A DNA stretch of 20,696 bases, taken from positions 1 to 20,696 of the forward strand of contig SFNY01000040.1 in assembly GCA_004554085.1 (NCBI GenBank), given 5' to 3'. A program made the translations under genes and the position numbers. Positions 16,628 through 20,696 of the stretch are shown here, in pieces. The DNA is from Clostridiales bacterium. Its GTDB lineage: Bacteria; Bacillota; Clostridia; Christensenellales; Aristaeellaceae. Position 1 is the stretch's first letter. Each line of letters starts with the position of its first letter. The notes under the pieces are model-generated. The model made no database searches and had not been told where the DNA came from. It saw nothing but the letters and a program-made list of their open reading frames with translations.

Positions 16628-17593
16628 ATGAAGAGATTTCTTGCAATCCTGCTGGCCTGCGTTCTGTGCACCGGTCTGGCCGCATCCGCGGAGCTGTCCG
16701 GCAAGGTGACCGTCTACATGCCGTCGCCCTCGGGCCTGGCCGACAAGCTGGCCGCCGGATTCACGGCCGCGACCGGCGTCGAAGTAGAGCAGTTCCAGGG
16801 CACCACCGGCGAAATCCTGGCCCGCCTCGAGGCCGAGGAAGCCAACCCGGTGGCCGACGTGGTCATCCTGGCCTCCTGGTCGGACGGCCTGTCCATGAAG
16901 CAGGGCGGCAAGCTCGTCTCCTACACCCCCGCCAATGCCGACAAGGTGGTGGAGGGCTGGATCGACGCTGACTCCATGCTGTTCGGTTACAGCGCCTCCG
17001 CCGTGGGCGTGATCTACAACACCATCGTGGTTCCGGAGCTGTCCGCGGACTGGAGCGAGCTGGCGGATGCGCAGTACGCGGGCCAGCTGGCGATCCCGGA
17101 TCCCGAGAAGTCCGGCTCCTGCAAGGACTTCGTGGCGGGCTACGTCAACGCCTACGGCTGGGATGATCTCCAGGCGATGGCCGACAACGGCATGGTCGTT
17201 CCCGGCGCGAACAAGGCGGCACTGGAGGCTGTGACCACCGGCGAGGTGGGCATCCTGGTGGCCGGTGTGGACTACAACGCATACTCCTCCATGGCGAAGG
17301 GCGAGCCGCTGAGCATCTACTACCCCGCAGGCGGCACCGTGGTCAATCCCCGCCCCGCGATGATCCTGAGCACCGCGCCCAATGCGGAGAACGCCAAGGC
17401 CTTCATCGACTACCTGTTCTCCGACGAGGCCCAGCAGCTGGTGGCCGAGGCCTATCTGCTGCCCGGACGCAGCGACGTCAAGTGCGAGAACCGCAGCAAT
17501 CTGGAGGACATCCCGCAGATCGCCTGCGACTGGGACGCCATGCTGGCGATCTCCACCGAGTCCGCCGCGCAGCTGAATGCAATCTGCAAGTAA
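16628..17593 (+). CDS. ABC transporter substrate-binding protein, iron(III)/2-aminoethylphosphonate type
   Basis: This 321-residue exported protein captures the ligand outside the membrane. An N-terminal signal peptide (KR, then FLAILLACVLCTGLAASA) is followed by KVTVYMPSPSGLADKLAAGF and GVEVEQFQGTTGEILARL, the usual opening of the FbpA/PhnS-like family. VGVIYNTIVV in the middle and GGTVVNPRPAMILS with AKAFIDYLFSDEAQQ near the end are further family marks. The signal shows no convincing lipobox; the only LLAC is at residues 8-11, too close to the start, and AASA|E looks like a signal peptidase I site. Fe(III), 2-aminoethylphosphonate or a related small ligand are all possible. GAAAGAGG precedes ATG 16628. 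Confidence 0.87.
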   Translation: MKRFLAILLACVLCTGLAASAELSGKVTVYMPSPSGLADKLAAGFTAATGVEVEQFQGTTGEILARLEAEEANPVADVVILASWSDGLSMKQGGKLVSYTPANADKVVEGWIDADSMLFGYSASAVGVIYNTIVVPELSADWSELADAQYAGQLAIPDPEKSGSCKDFVAGYVNAYGWDDLQAMADNGMVVPGANKAALEAVTTGEVGILVAGVDYNAYSSMAKGEPLSIYYPAGGTVVNPRPAMILSTAPNAENAKAFIDYLFSDEAQQLVAEAYLLPGRSDVKCENRSNLEDIPQIACDWDAMLAISTESAAQLNAICK

Positions 17594-17605
17594 GCGGAGG
17601 ATATT

Positions 17606-19267
17606 ATGAAGATCAGACGCAAGAAACAGCTTCCGTTGATTCTGCTGGCTGCGGTACTGTGCTTTCAGATCGTCTGCCCCTTAATCATGATCTTTGCCAG
17701 GGCGGTCATTGTGGATGGCCGCCTTGACTTCTATTCGGCGTGGCAGACGCTTACAGAGAGCGAAAACGCAGCGATGATCGGCAATTCCCTGCTGCTGGGC
17801 GTGCTGGTGGTGCTTCTCTCCACGCTGATTGCCGCGCCCCTGGCCTATCTCTTTTCCCGCACCTGCTTTGCCCGCTACCGGGCCTTTGACGTCATCTTCA
17901 TGATCCCCTTCATGACCCCGCCCTACATCGCCTCCATGGGCTGGATCCTGTTCATGCAGAAGCGCGGCCTGCTCCAGCAGCTGCTGCCTGCCGCCGCGGG
18001 CTGCGAGAACTGGTTCTTCTCCCTGGGCGGACTGGTGCTGGTCATGAGCCTGCACGTGTTTCCCTTCATGCTGACCATGCTGAAAAACGCCATGCTGAAC
18101 ATCCCCTCCAGCCTGGAGGAATCCGGCGCGGTGTTCGGCGCGGGCTTCTGGAAGCGGATGCGGAAGATCTTCGCGCCGCTGCTCAGCGGCAACTACGCCA
18201 TCGGTGCGCTGCTAGTGTTCGTCAAGACCATCTCCGAGTACGGCACGCCCTCCACACTGGGGCGGCGCATCGGCTTCGAGGTGTTCACCACCGAGATTCA
18301 TCGCTACGCCACCGTGGCGCCCATCGACTTCGGCAAGTCCGCGGCGCTGGCCTCCGTGCTGGTGGGCATCTGCCTGTGCATGTGGATGCTGCAGAACTAC
18401 ATCACCACCCGCAAGAGCTACAACCTGGTCAGCGGAAAGGGCAGCCGCTTCGTGGAGGTGAAGCTGTCCGCTCCGGTAAAGGTCGCCTGCTGGGCATGGA
18501 TCGGCGTGGTGCTGCTGCTCTCCATCGGCGTGCCCTACTTCTCCGTCATCTCGACCTCGCTGATCAAGCTGCGCGGCTACGGCCTCGCCAGCGGCAACTT
18601 CACCCTCGGACACTACGTGGAGCTGTTCACGGAGAACACCAAGGGCATAAGCGCGCTGTGCAACAGCCTGATCCTTGCGGTATCCTCCGCCTCCATCTGC
18701 GCGGTGCTGGGAACGCTGGTGGTGCTGGCGGTGCGTTCTTCCCGCTCGAAGCTGCGCAAGCTGGTCGAGGCCATGGGACTCCTGCCGGAGATGCTGCCCG
18801 GCATCGTGTTGGTCATCGGCATCATGCTGTTCTGGAACCAGATTTACAGGGTTCTGCCCCTCTACAACACGCTGGGCATCATGGTGCTGGCCTATGTGGT
18901 GCTGTTTCTGCCCTACACGGTGCAGTACGTCACCTCCGCCTTCACCCAGATCAGCGACAGCCTGATCGCGGCGGGGCAGGTGTTCGGCGGCAGTCCCGCC
19001 TACATCTTCCGCAGAATCACCCTGCCGCTGATTCTGAAGGGCGTGGCCACCGGATGGATGATGACCTTCATCATCGCCTTCCGCGAGCTGGTCACCGCCA
19101 GCCTCATCGCGCCGCCCAACACGCTGGTGGTCTCCACCTACATCGTCCGCGAGTTTGAGCAGGGCAGTGTGTCGGTGGGCATGGCCATGGCGGTGCTGTG
19201 CGTGCTGTTCACCACCACCGCGCTGCTGATCCTGAACCGTGCCATCGCGCGGCAGAAGGGGGCGTGA
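17606..19267 (+). CDS. ABC transporter permease, fused two-domain FbpB-like
   Basis: This 553-residue membrane protein is made of two homologous permease halves in one chain, as in FbpB and ThiP-like importers, with about twelve hydrophobic segments. Each half has an EAA-type loop that docks on the ATPase: EESGAVFGAGFWKRMRKIFA (about residues 171-190) and IAAGQVFGGSPAYIFRRITL (about residues 454-473). The length is normal for the family. Translation starts at ATG 17606 after GCGGAGG, 12 nt past the binding-protein gene. With the two upstream genes it makes a complete importer. The ATPase would act as a homodimer, since only one ATPase gene is present. Confidence 0.9.
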   Translation: MKIRRKKQLPLILLAAVLCFQIVCPLIMIFARAVIVDGRLDFYSAWQTLTESENAAMIGNSLLLGVLVVLLSTLIAAPLAYLFSRTCFARYRAFDVIFMIPFMTPPYIASMGWILFMQKRGLLQQLLPAAAGCENWFFSLGGLVLVMSLHVFPFMLTMLKNAMLNIPSSLEESGAVFGAGFWKRMRKIFAPLLSGNYAIGALLVFVKTISEYGTPSTLGRRIGFEVFTTEIHRYATVAPIDFGKSAALASVLVGICLCMWMLQNYITTRKSYNLVSGKGSRFVEVKLSAPVKVACWAWIGVVLLLSIGVPYFSVISTSLIKLRGYGLASGNFTLGHYVELFTENTKGISALCNSLILAVSSASICAVLGTLVVLAVRSSRSKLRKLVEAMGLLPEMLPGIVLVIGIMLFWNQIYRVLPLYNTLGIMVLAYVVLFLPYTVQYVTSAFTQISDSLIAAGQVFGGSPAYIFRRITLPLILKGVATGWMMTFIIAFRELVTASLIAPPNTLVVSTYIVREFEQGSVSVGMAMAVLCVLFTTTALLILNRAIARQKGA

Positions 19268-19269
19268 GC

Positions 19270-20352
19270 ATGCGCCTGTACATTGCCGGGGGCTGCGGCG
19301 AGCACGGCCGGAACTGCTTCCTCGTGGAGGGAGAGCGCACGACGTTTCTGCTGGACTGCGGCGTGATGGCGGGGGAGGAGGGCGGCGGAACTCCACGCCT
19401 CGCCCCGGAGCAGATCCGCGGCCTGCAATGCGTCTTTCTGACCCACTCCCACGCCGACCACAGCGGCGCGCTCCCGTGGCTGCGGAGCCGGGGCTATGCG
19501 GGCCCGGTCGTCGCTTCCCGATACACGCTTGCGCAGCTGCCTTTCCGCATGGAGGGGGCGCTCCCTCTGGAGGAGCTCTGCGCCGGGGGAAGGGGACGCT
19601 TCGGGGACGTTCAGATTCAATGGGGCCGCAGCGGACACTGCGTCGGCAGCGTCTGGTATCGCTTCACTGTGGAGCAGAGGAGCGTTCTGTTTTCCGGGGA
19701 CTACACCGAACACACCCAGATCTATGCCGTCGATCCCATCCGTGGACAGTGCGCGGACGTCGCCGTGCTGGACTGCGCCTACGGCCCCGATGCGACCTCG
19801 TATGACGCTGCCTGCTGGCATCTGCTGGAGCGGATGCGGGCGCTTCCGGAGCGATTCGGCATGCTGGCGCTGCCCGTTCCCAAATACGGGCGCGGCCCGG
19901 AGCTGCTGCAGCTGTTCCGGCAGAACCACATTGAGGGGCCGTTCTTCGGCGACACACACTTTTTGAGTGAGCTGGCGAGGGCGGAGGAATACGGCGCCTG
20001 GCTGAAGCCCGGCGTGGCGGGGCTTTCGGGCGCGGCCGCGCCATTCCGCGGAACGGAAGCCCGGGGCATTCTGTTCGTCAGCGATCCGCAGCTGCGCAGT
20101 CCCGCCGCGCGGGAGCTCGTCCGCAGCGTTCTGAAGCTCGGCGGCCGTGCGGTCATGAGCGGAACCGTGGAGAGGGGCAGCTTCAGCGCAGACTTGCTGG
20201 AGTGCGGACGGATGGAGCTGCTGCCCTATCCGGTGCACCAGAACCTGACGCAGATGCGTGCGCTGGCGGAGGCGAATGTCTTCAACAGGGTCATCCCATA
20301 TCATTCTGCAAAAATCTCTGCGGAAACGTTCGACATGAACGTGCAGCTCTGA
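19270..20352 (+). CDS. Metallo-beta-lactamase-fold hydrolase, beta-CASP-like
   Basis: This 360-residue soluble protein has the metal-binding signature THSHADHSG (His59, His61, Asp63, His64), a further His123 in SGHCVGS, and Asp144 in FSGDYT. It opens with GGCGEHGRNCFLVEG and LDCGV, as in the RNase J/CPSF-like beta-CASP branch. LDCAYGPD stands where that branch has its LVESTYG-like motif, and VHQNL and RVIPYHS near the C-terminus look like the late His motifs. A nuclease or phosphodiesterase is likely, but the substrate is unknown. AGGGGG (19257-19262) lies 7 nt before ATG 19270, and only 2 nt separate it from the permease gene, so it is surely co-transcribed with the importer. A longer start at 19198 would overlap the permease gene by 70 nt and is less likely. 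Confidence 0.82.
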   Translation: MRLYIAGGCGEHGRNCFLVEGERTTFLLDCGVMAGEEGGGTPRLAPEQIRGLQCVFLTHSHADHSGALPWLRSRGYAGPVVASRYTLAQLPFRMEGALPLEELCAGGRGRFGDVQIQWGRSGHCVGSVWYRFTVEQRSVLFSGDYTEHTQIYAVDPIRGQCADVAVLDCAYGPDATSYDAACWHLLERMRALPERFGMLALPVPKYGRGPELLQLFRQNHIEGPFFGDTHFLSELARAEEYGAWLKPGVAGLSGAAAPFRGTEARGILFVSDPQLRSPAARELVRSVLKLGGRAVMSGTVERGSFSADLLECGRMELLPYPVHQNLTQMRALAEANVFNRVIPYHSAKISAETFDMNVQL

Positions 20353-20358
20353 ACATGA

Positions 20359-20400
20359 ACACAGAGTGGCCTGCTTCGATGGAAGCAGGCCACTCTGTGT
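20359..20400 (+). terminator. 19-bp perfect hairpin after the ABC/MBL operon
   Basis: The arms at 20359-20377 and 20382-20400 are perfect complements around the tetraloop GATG, starting 6 nt after the stop codon. No T tract follows (CGTCAATC), so it is not a standard intrinsic terminator. It could end transcription less directly, protect the mRNA 3' end, or be a dispersed palindromic repeat. Confidence 0.6.
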
Positions 20401-20500
20401 CGTCAATCTCGAAACCGGACGGACCTGCATGCTCCATGCTTCCGGCAGCTTGATGACTGCGGGCCGGTCAGAATCATGATTGCATGCCGAAGCGTTTCTG

Positions 20501-20535
20501 AAAAGCCCCGGCGCATCCAGTGGATGGTGCGGGGC
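20501..20535 (-). terminator. Probable terminator for the transposase gene on the - strand
   Basis: Outer stem GCCCCG / CGGGGC (20505-20510 with 20530-20535) and inner stem CATCC / GGATG (20514-20518 with 20522-20526) are separated by a 3x3 internal loop, with loop AGT. Read on the - strand, the hairpin is followed by TTTT (20501-20504). It lies 13 nt beyond the transposase stop codon. Confidence 0.5.
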
Positions 20536-20540
20536 GCTCA

Positions 20541-20696
20541 TACTAATCTCAATTAAAAATATCCCATATCCACTTGCGTTGAGTAATGCTCATGACGGTA
20601 TGACGAGAAAGGTGGTTGATTGTCTTGCAGAGACGGTCTACCACCTTTTCCAATGTAGCAAATACCTCATTGCGAAATCCTCTGGTTCGCAGTTCA
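20541..20696 (-). mobile_element. End of a probable IS630-family insertion sequence
   Basis: The transposase reading frame stops at 20549. A TA followed by CTAATCTCAATTAAAAAT begins at 20541, which could be the target TA and the outer end of the terminal inverted repeat, since IS630 elements insert at TA. The other end is outside the window, so the boundary is a guess. Confidence 0.4.
20549..20695 (-). CDS. Transposase C-terminal end, IS630-family-like (partial, runs off window)
   Basis: The last 48 codons of a - strand gene continue past the window's right edge. The visible protein reads RGFRNEVFATLEKVVDRLC, then a linker of about 11 residues, then VMSITQRKWIWDIFN and a stop (20549-20551). 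This matches the C-terminal helices of IS630-type transposases as I remember them (FATLE.V.DRLC....L...T..SIT.R.WI). The DDE catalytic residues would lie upstream, outside the window. Base composition is more AT-rich than the operon to its left, as expected of a mobile element. Confidence 0.62.
   Translation of the reverse strand, partial: ELRTRGFRNEVFATLEKVVDRLCKTINHLSRHTVMSITQRKWIWDIFN

Noticed and set aside
18212..20541. Two long - strand frames opposite the permease and hydrolase genes
   Set aside because: Low-complexity His/Gly/Gln/Arg composition typical of antisense reading; the + strand has complete family motifs.
1..20696. CRISPR array, rRNA genes, riboswitches
   Set aside because: No regularly spaced direct repeats of CRISPR size, no rRNA-like stretch and no recognisable riboswitch core were seen in reading the window.

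Overview
The window reads as a junction between the end of an integrated tailed phage (about 1-14930) and the chromosome of its host, probably a moderately GC-rich gut-type Firmicute (Clostridia). The evidence is strong GGAGG ribosome binding sites, a Dp-1-type holin, a tRNA gene with an encoded CCA, and clostridial-looking ABC transporter genes. The species cannot be named from the sequence.

Phage part, all on the + strand. A lysis-type cassette comes first (17-823): a small one-membrane-span coiled-coil protein, a DUF4406-like deoxyribosyltransferase-fold protein, and a holin. A good intrinsic terminator follows at 830-858. Then come two tandem paralogous coiled-coil proteins (870-1433, 1448-2161), a single 12-kb gene for a 4024-residue protein (2175-14249) whose C-terminus resembles the large polyvalent protein domain LPD38, and a P22 gp3-like small terminase subunit (14236-14745). 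The second stretch is tightly spaced with good ribosome binding sites and ends in an intrinsic terminator (14756-14785). Holin, internal-protein-like genes and small terminase together loosely resemble the late end of T7-like genomes, so the giant protein and the two small paralogs are best guessed to be packaged or ejected virion proteins. No portal, capsid, large terminase or integrase gene lies in the window.

Junction. An AT-rich stretch with short direct repeats (14783-14880) leads to a complete tRNA-Arg(CCG) on the - strand, with its own promoter and terminator. The 3' end of the tRNA faces the phage, the usual geometry for integration into a tRNA gene.

Chromosome part. Between the tRNA and the next operon lies a 66-codon N-terminal remnant of a YraQ/DUF318-type permease gene (- strand). 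A compact operon follows on the + strand: ATP-binding protein, periplasmic-type binding protein and fused two-domain permease of an iron(III)/2-aminoethylphosphonate-type ABC importer, then a metallo-beta-lactamase-fold hydrolase two bases after the permease. Its upstream region carries a short palindrome and helically phased TGATGA repeats. A 19-bp perfect hairpin closes the operon. The right edge holds the 3' end of what looks like an IS630-family transposase gene on the - strand.
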